Assembly (NCBI GenBank): GCA_932294295.1
Contig: OW028574.1
Span: 9,186,215-9,250,214 of the forward strand
Reading direction: 5' to 3'
DNA: 64,000 nucleotides
Source of the DNA: Alitta virens
Taxonomy: Eukaryota > Annelida > Polychaeta > Phyllodocida > Nereididae
Below the pieces are notes generated by a model. That model was given only the letters and a program-made list of their open reading frames with translations, did no database searches and had not been told where the DNA came from. Positions 35,901 to 44,774 of this stretch are shown here, piece by piece. Position 1 is the first letter of the stretch. Each line of letters opens with the position of its first letter. The position numbers and the translations under genes are program-made.

Positions 35901-38900
35901 CAGACCAGCAGCGGAGGCATCCACAGGGTTTTTTGGGGGAAACCCTGAGGGCCAGAAGGCCTCTGATGGGCTGCAAACGGTCGCGGACCTGATTTATAGC
36001 AGGGCGGACGTAATTGGCGACACTTATGACCTAAATTCTGTCCGCAAGACTGTAGTCACCGAATTTTGAGTGCTACACGTTCCTTATTTCTGTGTCTTGA
36101 CACGTCAGCCTCTGCTGGAAGGCACCTGTGGTTACAGCCAGGAATAGGTTGCTACAGCTGACTAGAGTTGACCATAATTTATGACACTAACTGTATGGCT
36201 GTGAGTCAGTGACTTTCAGTTGTCATTTTCCATGTTCACTGTCTATGTATATGGAAATCTATAACATGTTAGCATTCTTAGATGAGGAAGAAAGATAGCA
36301 TCTTCCAGTGGCAGAATGCATGGTGATATGTTGTGATAGTGCGTTTTCAATGTCCCGACTCCTAAGTGTATGCCATAATTTAGATTTGTTGCATTATCTT
36401 CATTGTCTGAAGTGCTCAGCAACACATTCGCTGCAGTCAATGGGTTTTGTGGGAGTGCTGTTCCCAGTCTTTTCATTGCTGTTGCGATAATTGCATATAC
36501 ATCTTCCTAATGGTGTTTGGGAGTTACACCAGGGACAGGAAAAGGCTTCAGACGACGCAACCTGTGAAATAACCATCTCTCCGTATCTGAAATGAACATC
36601 TCTCTAGATCTGCATCTTGTGTTTATAACCATGTCCTACTCCACAGTTATATTTTGTGCATGTACAATTTACCGCCTTGTTTAAAATCAGCTACATCCGC
36701 ATGAAACGCCTTTAACTTTAAAATGTCTCATTTGCGAAAGGCTGAATGAAGCTGCTGTTAAGTTCCGCTTATTCTTGCTCACATCAAGATCGATGTATGT
36801 GAAAAGTCGATGGCAGAATTCTCCCGATACTTGTGCTGCTGAAGCAGGAAAAGAGCAGCGTTCTTCTGTTCTCTTGTAGTCTAATTCAGATTGGTAATTA
36901 AATGTCTCATCCAGGTCCTAGAAACTGCCATCCAGTCTGTCTGGGAAATTGAGGCAATTACGACTGCTGAAGAGATTGATATTTGCATTATGAATGATGA
37001 TACCTGCCCGCGGTGATTTAATTACACAATGAACATTCATCCAGTCCTTTTCTTTTCCATTGCAGGAGAAACCTGGGAGCGAGCGAGGAAACTGCGCGAG
37101 AAAATGAAAGCAAATTTGGTCATGGTCCGAGATCGACTGGATGTCCTTGGTGAGAGGCCAGCAGGAAATTTAGAAAAATTGGTGTCTGGTGTTTGGTCCA
37201 TCATTCTTACGATGTTTGTCCGAGAATGATAGCGCCCTTGAAATGTCTAGTGCCCTTGAAATGTCTAGTGCCCTTGAAATGTCTAGTGCCCTTGAAATGT
37301 CTAGTGCCCTTGAAATGTCTAGTGCCCTTGAAATGTCTAGTGCCCTTGAAATGTCTAGTGCCCTTGAAATGTCTAGTGCCCTTGAAATGTCTAGTGCCCT
37401 TGAAATGTCTAGTGCCCTTGAAATGTCTAGTGCCCTTGAAATGTCTAGTGGCTGCTGCTGATTTTTTATTTGAAACGTCATTCATTGAAGTACCTTGTAC
37501 ATTGTAAAATGAATTTGTCACTCACATAGATAGCCGATTAAACCTTATTACAAGCGTTGGAGATATTAAAGTGGAGCTTCTGACATATCTTTCCGAGCGA
37601 CACCCAATACTTTGCATCATTATGTCGAACTGGATGTTGGGCTGAATTCTTAATTGCTCATTAGTGCTTCTTCTACTGTCTAAACATGAGATGGCCTGTC
37701 ATGCTAGTCTATCCTTTGGCTCGTTAATGAGACGTAGCTCATATGACTTACAAAATATGGCATTAAATCGAGGTATACTGCTTTGCCACTTAAAACATTT
37801 CATTAGGAGTATGAATGTATGTCTGTGGTACACTCTGTTTTAGCAATGTAGCCTGACTACTTTTGTAATTTATATGTACTTTACACAAGTTATTTTTCCA
37901 TTATCTATTTGTTTATTGTGACTTTCTTAAATGTTCTTATATCATTTAGACACATGTCCGTAATGACATTCTGTTGCCAATTAAATTACAATCTTTTATA
38001 GTTTTATTATGGGTTTCTTTTGTTTATTGCAAATATTAAGTGTATTTTTCTTATTCTGCAAGTTAAGCATGATAACTGCATACTATTGTTTTCATCATTA
38101 TCGTTGTGAATTGCATGCAATGTTCTTATTTCTTATTTATGTGCCTCTTTGTTTTATTTTGTAATTTATTTTAGAATCTATAGCCGTCTATCCCACATGT
38201 CCCAATGCATGTCATTCCGATTCGGAACGACCAAGTACCTCAAGAAATTCTAAGAAACCTTCCAAATCGTCTGCCAAAATGAAGGAACTTACAAATGGGG
38301 TTGCCAAAACGAGGCTGTCATCACCAGGCAGAGGTATAAATCTGTTTATCACTTGCCCAACATCCTTTTTACCTGTTCAAACCTCAGGTGCGAGTGTGAG
38401 CTGTCATACAACGTGAACAATAGTTCTTTTGCAAGTTTTGTAAGCAAATGGATGGACCTGCATTTGGATGGTCATTGTTATTACAGTCTACCACTTTTCA
38501 TCATCAGATGAGTCTCTGCTGCTTTCCCTTAGGTGTGTGGGTTTTCTGTGCCTGGGCAAGTACCTCGATCACCAATGTACATACCTGCAAATTTCTTCTC
38601 CTCCCCCCCCCCCCCCCTTCCTTTAAGAAAAGCAATGGGCTTGCTCATTATTGTACCTTTTTTATGGCTAGGGGAGGGGGGGTCTAGGAGATCTTTAGAC
38701 CCACCCGACTGTCCATGTCCACACATTGATTCACATCGGGAAATGCCATTCTAAAATTTTTTTTGAAAAAGACCCACCCAATGCTAGCGGCTGGCTACGG
38801 GCCTGCTTTCTTTTCTTTTTTCGTGTTAAAGTACATTTTCTTTTTGTGTGAAAAATGTGTAGTTAAATTGCTTTACTTATCATGTGATGATTGTAACTAT

Positions 38901-41900
38901 AATAACTTACGCTCCAGTCACATAGTTCATAATTTCATAAAATTAACATGTCTCTTATTACCCATCTTGGTGGCCTTTGTTTTCTTTGTTCGCATGTCTG
39001 TAACTTTGGGGCATTTTAATGGCAAATCCTGTATCCAATATCTCTTCGAGTCCTGCAACAAAATAATTCAAACTAATAACAGTGGATGTATAAGGTCATT
39101 TTGTTTATATTTTTAATGTCAGTTAATTTGCATTAACTTCTGTCCTGCTGGATATTTAAGATGGCAATCTTGCTAATTGTTCGTGTTTGGTGCGCAATCT
39201 ATTTAGAATGGATTCATTTTCATTAGCAGACAACAAACCAATGATACTTACTTGTTGCCATGGAAACAACAGAGTTATTACAATTTTTTGATAGCTATAG
39301 TATTTCTTTGTCATGAGAAATATGAAATACAGGTAATATTGTAAGTTTTGATAATATAAATGCCTATTTGTGGCAGAGATATTGCTTTCTTTTGGAACAT
39401 TTCATAAGATTCCGCATATAGCTGCCATGAATGAAAAACCCGTGATAATTTCTCTTGTCAGTTACAAAGGCATAGCTTTTATGGCGGAAAGAAAATAACT
39501 GTAAAACAAATAATTATCCATCCCAATAATTTCATTTGTAAATTTAGATTAGAATTGAAAAACCAAAAAGATGTAATTAAACTTCATGAATTGATCAATA
39601 TCTTCCCTTGTAATTGCCTACCTCCTAATTCAATGGCATTAATAAAAATGTTATTTGGAATTGTTAATTTGTGATGACCTGGAAAAGGTTTGTCTTAATT
39701 ACAGTAATTTTGTGCTAATTTGAACATGGTTAAAAAGGTTGATTAAAATGGATATTTTTTACTGCGTAATAGTGTTCACTGCAGGGTGCCTTTTATACTT
39801 TTCATTTCTCATCCGAAACAACAGTGCAAGATGCTTTGCATCAGACTAGCTTGTCTTCAGACTTTCATCAGAAGACATAGCACTGCACTGTTTAAAAAAC
39901 CAGACTTGAGTCTTTGTATATTTTTATTCTTTTCTGCTTTCAGTCACAAGCCAGCACTTTGCTGCTCGTAAAAAGCCGATGCCAATGATGCAGAAAAGTT
40001 CCACATTGCCGCGAGTCTCCCAGGCATCAGGGAGTTCCTTATCTCAACCAAATTCGCCTCGCAGGGGCAGTCCAACGATGGCGCCCAAGTTCTCACATCA
40101 ACGACAGCATTCCCAGGGCAGTGCAAAGGGCGCCAATGCAGCCACTACGCCATCTGGTGGACCTAGTCAGGTACTACAATGACTCAGCAGCAATGGAGTG
40201 TAATGACAGAGTAGCCATAGCAACGCTCTAGATTTGAATCAAAATAAAACACTTTTTTTTTGTGGAAAGGTTAAAAGAAGATAATCTATTCATGTATTTT
40301 GTTAAATTTACAGAGCAAAGGTTCTGGAGCACGCCCCAAGCAAGGTTTATCTGCATATTTCAAAAATGTTGATAAAAAATTGGCTCGTCTTATTCTCAAT
40401 GAAATTATGGACCATGGACCAGCTGTGAAATTCCCTGATATAGGTACGAATGAAGTTCAATAAACTCGTACAATTTCTCCAGTACAATATGGGAATGTCC
40501 AGAATTATGTGTTCGGTATTTCAAAGACTGTTTTATAATTGCAGCTGGGCAGGATGTAGCAAAACAGGCATTGCAAGAAATTGTGATATTACCAGCCCTT
40601 CGACCTGAGGTAATTAGAGATATCTATGGTGTTATCTGTGTAAGGTGACAGAGTATTTGTTACTGGTCTTCTTTAACGAGAAAAAAAGGCAGTTATTTTG
40701 TACTTTAGAGGACAGCAAGTTTTCAATTTTACCAAATGATTCCCTCGGCCAAATCAGCCACAACAGCAATATTGTAAGAGGATATCAGTCTAAATTAATT
40801 TGTTATGTTGTAGTTATTCACTGGTCTGAGGGCTCCCGCTCGAGGTCTGCTCCTTTTTGGTCCTCCAGGAAATGGCAAAACGATGCTGGTAAGTGACATC
40901 TTGAAATGATGCAAAATTATGACTAAATTATGACTATATTTCAAGAACAGAACATCATGGAAATTACCAATACTTATTTTGAAATGATGCAAAATTATGA
41001 CTCCGTTATAGCCCCAAACGTGCCTCTGATGTCACGTCGATGATCACGTCTGGGATTAACTCAGTTGCGACTTTCTTTCACAAAAAGAACATCATGCAAA
41101 TTTATGATACTTGTTCTTTGCAGGCAAAAGCTGTAGCTTCAGAAGCAAATGCAACATTCTTCAACATCAGCGCAGCAACTTTAACGTCAAAATATGTAAG
41201 TTCTTTCATTGAAAATGTGCAGCATAAAGACGCCAACGTATGAATATAATAAGTGGTACTTAAAACTTATCTGTTTTCCAATATAGGTCGGGGAAGGAGA
41301 GAAGTTGGTGAGAGCGCTGTTTGCAGTTGCCAGAGAGTTACAACCTTCTGTAGTATTTATTGGTGAGAATATTTAACTATCTTTAAAGGATGACAGTGCT
41401 CTTAGAATTATCTGAACATTTGCAAATTTTAAAGATCATTACTGAGCTGGACATTACAAATAAATGAGATTTGTCTGTTGTCCTGTTATTTATCATGTAT
41501 GCATACAGTGATATGATAAGTGCAATACAGGAATGACAAATTACAACGAAAAGTCATCCATAACAAAAATTGCTTAATGTAGAGAAAATGTTTACGTTCC
41601 TGAGCATTGAATGATACATGATTTTTTTCTTCAATTTACTACTTTGGAGCACTGATATATAGCCCCAAACATGCCTCTGATGTCACATCAGATGATCTGG
41701 TGTATCTCATAAGTCTAGCGTTGCTCTAATTAATTGCATTTAATTTTCAGATGAAATAGATTCTCTTCTTTGTGAGAGACGTGAGGGGGAACATGAAGCG
41801 AGCAGACGTCTGAAGACAGAATTTCTTTTAGAATTTGATGGGGTATGTGTGTAAAATTATTGCTCATCTGTGTTTGATACGTAAACGAGATGATTGTGAA

Positions 41901-44774
41901 GCATCACTTGTGTGTCTGGATATTCAAAGTAAAACAAAAAGTATTCTAATTCGGTTGTGTTAGAGTAAAAGGTAGCATAGACCTTATAGGGTGGTGTGGA
42001 TGTTATGCTGGAAAAGGAAGTTCATAGGCTTACTCGATAGACTCGGCATGTCCTTGGGTACAAGTGCTGCCCTCTACATGATGTTTGCTGCCCTCTGGTG
42101 TTTTATGCATGTCACTCACTTGACTCCTTCCTAATTGTAGTGAAATGGATAACAATAAAAAGTAACTTACTTCTGGTTTAGGGATACTCATTGGATCGAG
42201 GAGTCTTATGAAATGAATGGCTTAATTCTCTCTTCGGCCCATCATGTTATTGAGTCCTTACGTGCACTTTTGAGTGTTTTGTTTAAGTTTGACTGTCAGA
42301 CTGTTCGAAGAATTGTTTCAATGAAAGGTGTGTGAGTCGTTTTGTTTGTGTTTTGATTTCATGCAAAACTTTTTTTGAAAACTAAAGAGTGTAAGTGAAG
42401 AGAATGCTGCGTAGACGTCTTTCTGCTGTGCTTTGAATTGATTTGTAACATCAGAGAAATCTGTGAATTTTGCTCTTCTGTGTCGCTGTCTAAATATGAT
42501 AATTACTATGCTTTTATTTCAACGATCTTTTTAATTATTTTCTGTCACAGCTGCGTGGCCAGGTAATTTGCTTGTCCCCAGATTATGAAATAATGTCGAA
42601 AAATATTTGAAACAAGGATGCTGGTTGCTTCTATATGGTTTCGTTAAGTTTTGTTGCCATGAAATTATTCTTTATTTTGCTTAATAAACCAACTGGTGGT
42701 TTGAATCTTCAAATTTTTGCCTTCTAAAGGCCGTAGATAATTCATGTTCGGGAAATACTCTAATGGATTATGTTTTACAATATGCCTTGGGATTCTATAT
42801 AAATCCGTTGATGATCTATATTGTATGCTTAATGTTTAAAACATGTGCGAACTATATACACTTATATGCATGTTTGTTTTCTGAAAATGCAGTGGTGTTC
42901 AATATCAATTTAAATCTTTAATAAAATGTAGTGACGTTAAATATGAATGAAAATCATTGCACTATAGTTTGTAATACTACTGTACCACTGTATTCCTTTT
43001 TAAGGAACCAATATTTGCATTTTGATTTTTGATAGTTTGCGTTTTGTACAATTTACTTAAGTGTGCGGTACAAGTAGATTTGAATAATCGTACCAAAATG
43101 GTGATTGTAGTGAAGCTGCACTGATTATATTCATCAATGAATTTGTACTTTGTAGTGATACACTATACTCCAATGTACCATATAATGATAACATTTTGTT
43201 TTGAATTTTTATGAGTACACTGAAATTTTTGTAATGGCTATGAACAATATCTAAGTTTTAAGATGCGTGCCATGTACTCCGCTGAATATTTATTTAACTA
43301 AATTTAGAAGCATTGGAATTTTTGTAGAGGTTGCAGAACTTTAAGTCCGGTGGAATATTTTGTAAAATCTAGATTTTCTTCAGGTTCATGATGGTGGGGA
43401 AGACCGCATTCTTATCATGGGTGCGACAAATCGACCCCAAGAATTGGACGACGCTGTTTTAAGGTGACCTTGACTTCTGGCCAATTAGTTTGACTTAATT
43501 TATAGAAATATCTCCTGAAAGGAAATGCACCAACTTAAAACCTATAACCTCTTGAAGGGACAATATTGTCCACTTCATCTAAATGTCCCTCCATAAAGGC
43601 ATAGGAAAAGCCCTACTTACATCATTCATAAATGCACAAAATCAGTAAATTGTAACTGATACTGTTGTACATATTTTTATGTTGGATTAGCTGCGGCCAT
43701 GTGCACACCAGAGCAAAATCTTGTGAAATGAGAAAATTCTTTAATTTGTTACTATCCAACATGTATATTTTCACATACTCCATGGTTTTATCTCATATAT
43801 TCTTTCAGACGTTTTGCTAAACGAATCTACGTCACCATGCCGGACAAACAAACCAGAGTTGTGTTGATCACTAGTCTTCTTCACAAACACAACAAACCAC
43901 TTACCACGAGGGAAATTGATTATTTATCAGAGTGAGTTTAAATTATGATTATTATAGGTTATCAAAATGAATATCTTGTCAATAATATGAATTTTACTTT
44001 AGGTCACACTTATTTGATCTTTAGCTTTTCAAATCTTCTCAGAGCCATTTTCAATGATTGGTTGAAGATCCCAAATAAAATTTGCAATTCAATAACATTG
44101 GATCATGCTATTTTATTTTTCTGTCAGCACAAAATAATATAAGTGTCGCCTTAAAGAAATTAATGGGGATCTACAAATGTTTTCCATTTTCAGTCTCACA
44201 CAGGGCTACTCTGGCAGTGACCTCACGGCTCTTGCTAAGGACGCTGCTTTGGGACCAATTAGGGGTTAGTTTGTCTGTTATTTACCCAGATTATTCAGTG
44301 TCTGTGCATTATTTGTAGACATATGAGCATCCTTTAATCAGTATTAATCTCTGTTAACATCATATTAAATGCATTATATCTCTTATTTTGACATATAAGT
44401 ATCAGAAAAAGATACATATTTCATAACTACACTTTACAATTCTACAAGAATGTAACAAATCAAATTGAGTATTGAACATGACAAAATCCATCCTGCTGGT
44501 CACACTTGTAGATCACTTATCACATCAGCAAGAAGTGCAATCGTACACTGAAATTGTTATCACGCAGTAGGCCTACATAAATAAAAATCTTTGTGTGAAA
44601 TTTTTTTCAGAGCTGTCTCCTGACCAAGTAAGAGACATGGAAGCTAGTCAAGTGCGTGGAATTATGCTGACTGACTTTATCGATTCCTTGAAAAAAATTC
44701 GCAGAAGTGTACCTCCTGAAACAATGGAGAAATATGTGAAATGGAACCAGGAATATGGTGACATCACGTCTTGA
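5812..44774 (+). CDS. SPAST: Spastin, microtubule-severing AAA ATPase (15 exons)
   Basis: Spastin pulls tubulin tails through its hexameric pore and cuts microtubules; the long form also sits in ER and lipid-droplet membranes. Exons: 5812-6244, 17477-17569, 37066-37149, 38175-38333, 39944-40170, 40314-40443, 40545-40609, 40814-40888, 41124-41195, 41287-41362, 41751-41842, 43384-43463, 43809-43931, 44194-44264, 44611-44774. All junctions are GT-AG and in phase, giving 647 codons (human 616). Residues about 33-58 form the hydrophobic hairpin. The MIT domain spans about 125-205 ([16 protein letters not shown], then [10 protein letters not shown]). A Ser-rich linker with the microtubule-binding region follows. 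The AAA domain has Walker A GPPGNGKT (413-420), pore loop KYVGEG, Walker B VVFIDEID (D472, E473), sensor [10 protein letters not shown] and the paired Arg of LRRF. The C-terminus ends NQEYGDITS. The catalytic residues are intact. First-ATG use is uncertain; Met60 (5989) would give a form without the hairpin, like human M87. Confidence 0.97.
11930..12863. mobile_element. Mariner-like non-autonomous DNA transposon
   Basis: The sequence starts TA-CAGGGTGCGGC and ends with its reverse complement GCCGCACCCTG-TA. The terminal inverted repeats match at 22 of 23 positions (11932-11954 against 12839-12861, one A/C mismatch) and are bounded by TA dinucleotides, the Tc1/mariner target-site duplication. 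The element is 930 bp and has no open frame long enough for a transposase, so it is non-autonomous. It sits in spastin intron 1. Confidence 0.88.
13060..13152 (+). repeat. Probable non-LTR retrotransposon 3' tail
   Basis: The stretch ends with AATAAAGATC and then TTGAAACTTGAAAC, a short tandem repeat tail like those at the 3' ends of CR1/jockey-type LINEs. The LINE at 19402-23480 ends in a similar way (TTGAAGATTGAAGATTG). Only the 3' remnant is recognisable and the left edge is a guess. Confidence 0.4.
14382..14740. repeat. Degenerate TGTCATTG-rich minisatellite
   Basis: About 360 bp built from irregular repeats of TGTCAT(G/T)G and close variants such as TTGTCATGG and CTTGTAATTG, with variable spacing. 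It is intronic (spastin intron 1). The short open frames that run through it are by-products of the repetition. Confidence 0.8.
16886..16903. other. Perfect 18-bp palindrome
   Basis: AGGGTAGATATCTACCCT is its own reverse complement over all 18 bases. It could be a dimeric protein-binding site, a remnant of a foldback element, or chance in 64 kb of AT-rich DNA. No function is assigned. Confidence 0.7.
19553..19897 (+). pseudogene. LINE ORF N-terminus: 2A-like motif and PHD-like finger
   Basis: The frame reads a basic stretch, a hydrophobic run (VVLCSLILL), then [10 protein letters not shown] at 19718-19747, and directly after it CGMC...CDHC...HNKC, a cysteine/histidine pattern of a PHD-like finger. 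The canonical 2A motif is DxExNPGP; here the Glu position is Asn. 2A-like peptides make the ribosome skip a bond between Gly and Pro and are documented in sea urchin non-LTR elements. The reading frame is shifted relative to an upstream Met-initiated stretch (19402-19623) that probably belonged to the same protein. Confidence 0.8.
20121..21075 (+). pseudogene. LINE apurinic-type endonuclease domain, interrupted
   Basis: The first part reads MSINCNGI...[10 protein letters not shown], with the metal-binding Glu in QES. It is then broken by a 259-bp SINE insertion (20285-20543). After the insertion the domain resumes with [30 protein letters not shown] and ends in ISDHNLVLT. The GGDMN and SDH motifs are those of the EEP-fold endonuclease that nicks target DNA for target-primed reverse transcription. 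A frame change occurs near 20900. Confidence 0.85.
20273..20555 (-). mobile_element. SINE nested in the LINE, with 12-bp target duplication
   Basis: TACACAATCAAG occurs at 20273-20284 and again at 20544-20555, flanking a 259-bp insert. Removing the insert and one copy restores the endonuclease frame (YTIK before and after). The plus strand starts with a (TG)n run and GTTTAACGCC; read on the minus strand the element ends GGCGTTAAACAATAACACACA with a (CA)n tail, so it inserted in minus orientation by target-primed reverse transcription. The insertion is younger than the LINE. Confidence 0.88.
21350..23327 (+). pseudogene. LINE reverse transcriptase, frameshifted
   Basis: The core is open from 21874 to 22605 (243 codons): [60 protein letters not shown] and the catalytic LFADDSAIY with both aspartates. 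Upstream (21350-21816) and downstream (22575-23327) pieces continue the thumb and C-terminal region in other frames, ending IRLWNSLP...KMNNIW. The domain makes cDNA at the nicked target. It cannot be made from this copy because of stops and frameshifts. Confidence 0.9.
23547..23700. repeat. 92-bp imperfect direct repeat
   Basis: GCAATGCT...TTGTAAC(T/C)TGTGCTCTGATT(A/G)GCC...GTCT occurs at 23547 and again 92 bp later at 23639. The second copy is diverged or truncated after about 60 bp. It sits just past the LINE 3' end. Confidence 0.7.
24865..27269. repeat. Young 1.2-kb tandem duplication
   Basis: Unit 1 is 24865-26069 and unit 2 is 26070-27269. By eye they differ at about a dozen bases and by one 5-bp indel in the GTAGCTTTACTTTCTGCAG region. 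Each unit ends in a tRNA-derived SINE. CACTTCCCATT stands at the left edge (24865), at the junction (26070) and at the right edge (27270), where it is part of the SINE 3' end. This fits unequal exchange between an 11-bp match at the left edge and the SINE terminus. No coding frame was recognised inside. Confidence 0.93.
25854..26080 (+). mobile_element. tRNA-derived SINE, copy 1 (inside duplication)
   Basis: GGGTGGTCTGGTGGTAAGGC supplies a tRNA-like A box (about 25869-25879) and GGTTCAATCTT a B box (25907-25917), spaced as in a tRNA gene. The body runs through CCCACCCATGGGG and GGCTGCACTTCCCAT. The 3' tail is missing because the duplication junction cuts in at the SINE end. An RNA polymerase III promoter is inferred from the boxes. 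It is not a functional tRNA: I see no complete cloverleaf. Confidence 0.82.
27054..27294 (+). mobile_element. tRNA-derived SINE, copy 2 with native tail
   Basis: Same sequence as the copy at 25854 with a few changes (for example TGGTGGTAAGA in the A box). It keeps a native 3' end: after CACTTCCCATT comes TCTATCTATCTATG, a short tetranucleotide tail. This is therefore the end where the original insertion lay, and copy 1 arose by duplication. Confidence 0.82.
29586..29602. repeat. 17-base C run
   Basis: Uninterrupted poly-C in spastin intron 2. On the minus strand it is a long G run able to form quadruplex or slipped structures; its exact length in the assembly may be unreliable. Confidence 0.75.
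30502..30647. repeat. Inverted repeat, possible foldback/MITE remnant
   Basis: CAGTCTTCCCGAAGT (30502-30516) and its exact reverse complement ACTTCGGGAAGACTG (30633-30647) bound a 146-bp interval. The flanks are also partly inverted (TATATTCAAT on the left, TTCAATGTATA on the right). An inner hairpin GCCGGTC...GACCGGC lies at about 30519-30555. No coding capacity. No target duplication was identified. Confidence 0.7.
31446..31899. repeat. Cluster of three long G runs
   Basis: G16 at 31446-31461, G16 at 31809-31824 and G14 at 31886-31899, all on the same strand within 454 bp. They could form G-quadruplexes in the nascent spastin transcript, since they lie on its coding strand. Homopolymer lengths may be assembly-sensitive. 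Confidence 0.75.
37234..37449. repeat. Perfect 12 x 18-bp minisatellite
   Basis: Twelve head-to-tail copies of GCCCTTGAAATGTCTAGT without a visible mismatch. It starts 84 bp past the spastin exon 3 donor. Because the unit is 18 bp, any frame without a stop stays open: two plus-strand and two minus-strand frames run through it as hexapeptide repeats (for example SALEMS). These are not supported as genes. The perfect identity indicates recent expansion or gene conversion. Confidence 0.95.
38603..38617. repeat. 15-base C run
   Basis: Poly-C in spastin intron 4, preceded by CTTCTCCT. The short open frames through this region on both strands are by-products of the simple sequence. Confidence 0.7.
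41009..41049. repeat. Small dispersed repeat, two copies in spastin introns
   Basis: AGCCCCAAAC(G/A)TGCCTCTGATGTCAC occurs at about 41009 (intron 8) and at about 41661 (intron 10), roughly 40 bp each. Nearby, TTGAAATGATGCAAAATTAT is also repeated 78 bp apart (about 40902 and 40980). Origin unknown. Confidence 0.55.
42551..42562 (+). other. Possible 12-nt microexon in spastin
   Basis: In the 1.5-kb intron between exons 11 and 12, the 12 bases CTGCGTGGCCAG are preceded by a pyrimidine-rich stretch ending TCTGTCACAG and followed by GTAATTTG. Both neighbouring exons are in phase 0, so inclusion would insert Leu-Arg-Gly-Gln after FDG, in the AAA domain between Walker B and sensor 1, without shifting the frame. 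I cannot show that it is spliced; 12-nt matches with splice signals also arise by chance. Confidence 0.3.

Larger units (their letters stand above)
17570..37065 (+). other. Spastin intron 2
   Basis: A 19.5-kb intron between donor GAAG/GTCAGT at 17570 and acceptor CCATTGCAG ending at 37065. No host exon was found. It contains the LINE 19402-23480 with its nested SINE, a 92-bp direct repeat at 23547, a 1.2-kb tandem duplication with two SINEs (24865-27294), an inverted repeat (30502-30647) and several long G or C runs. At 33279-33301, GCGCTATATAAATGAATAATAA resembles the 3' end of many invertebrate SINE/LINE elements, but no body was recognised upstream. Confidence 0.75.

Noticed and set aside
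37234..37449. Regular direct repeats that could look like a CRISPR array
   Set aside because: The repeats are head to tail with no spacers, in a eukaryotic intron.
37170..37521. Four overlapping open frames of about 90-104 codons on both strands
   Set aside because: They exist only because the 18-bp minisatellite has no stop in several frames. No start context, splice signals or similarity supports them.
38448..38754. Short open frames on both strands around 38.5 kb
   Set aside because: They are low-complexity frames through a C15 run, lie inside spastin intron 4 and overlap each other on opposite strands.
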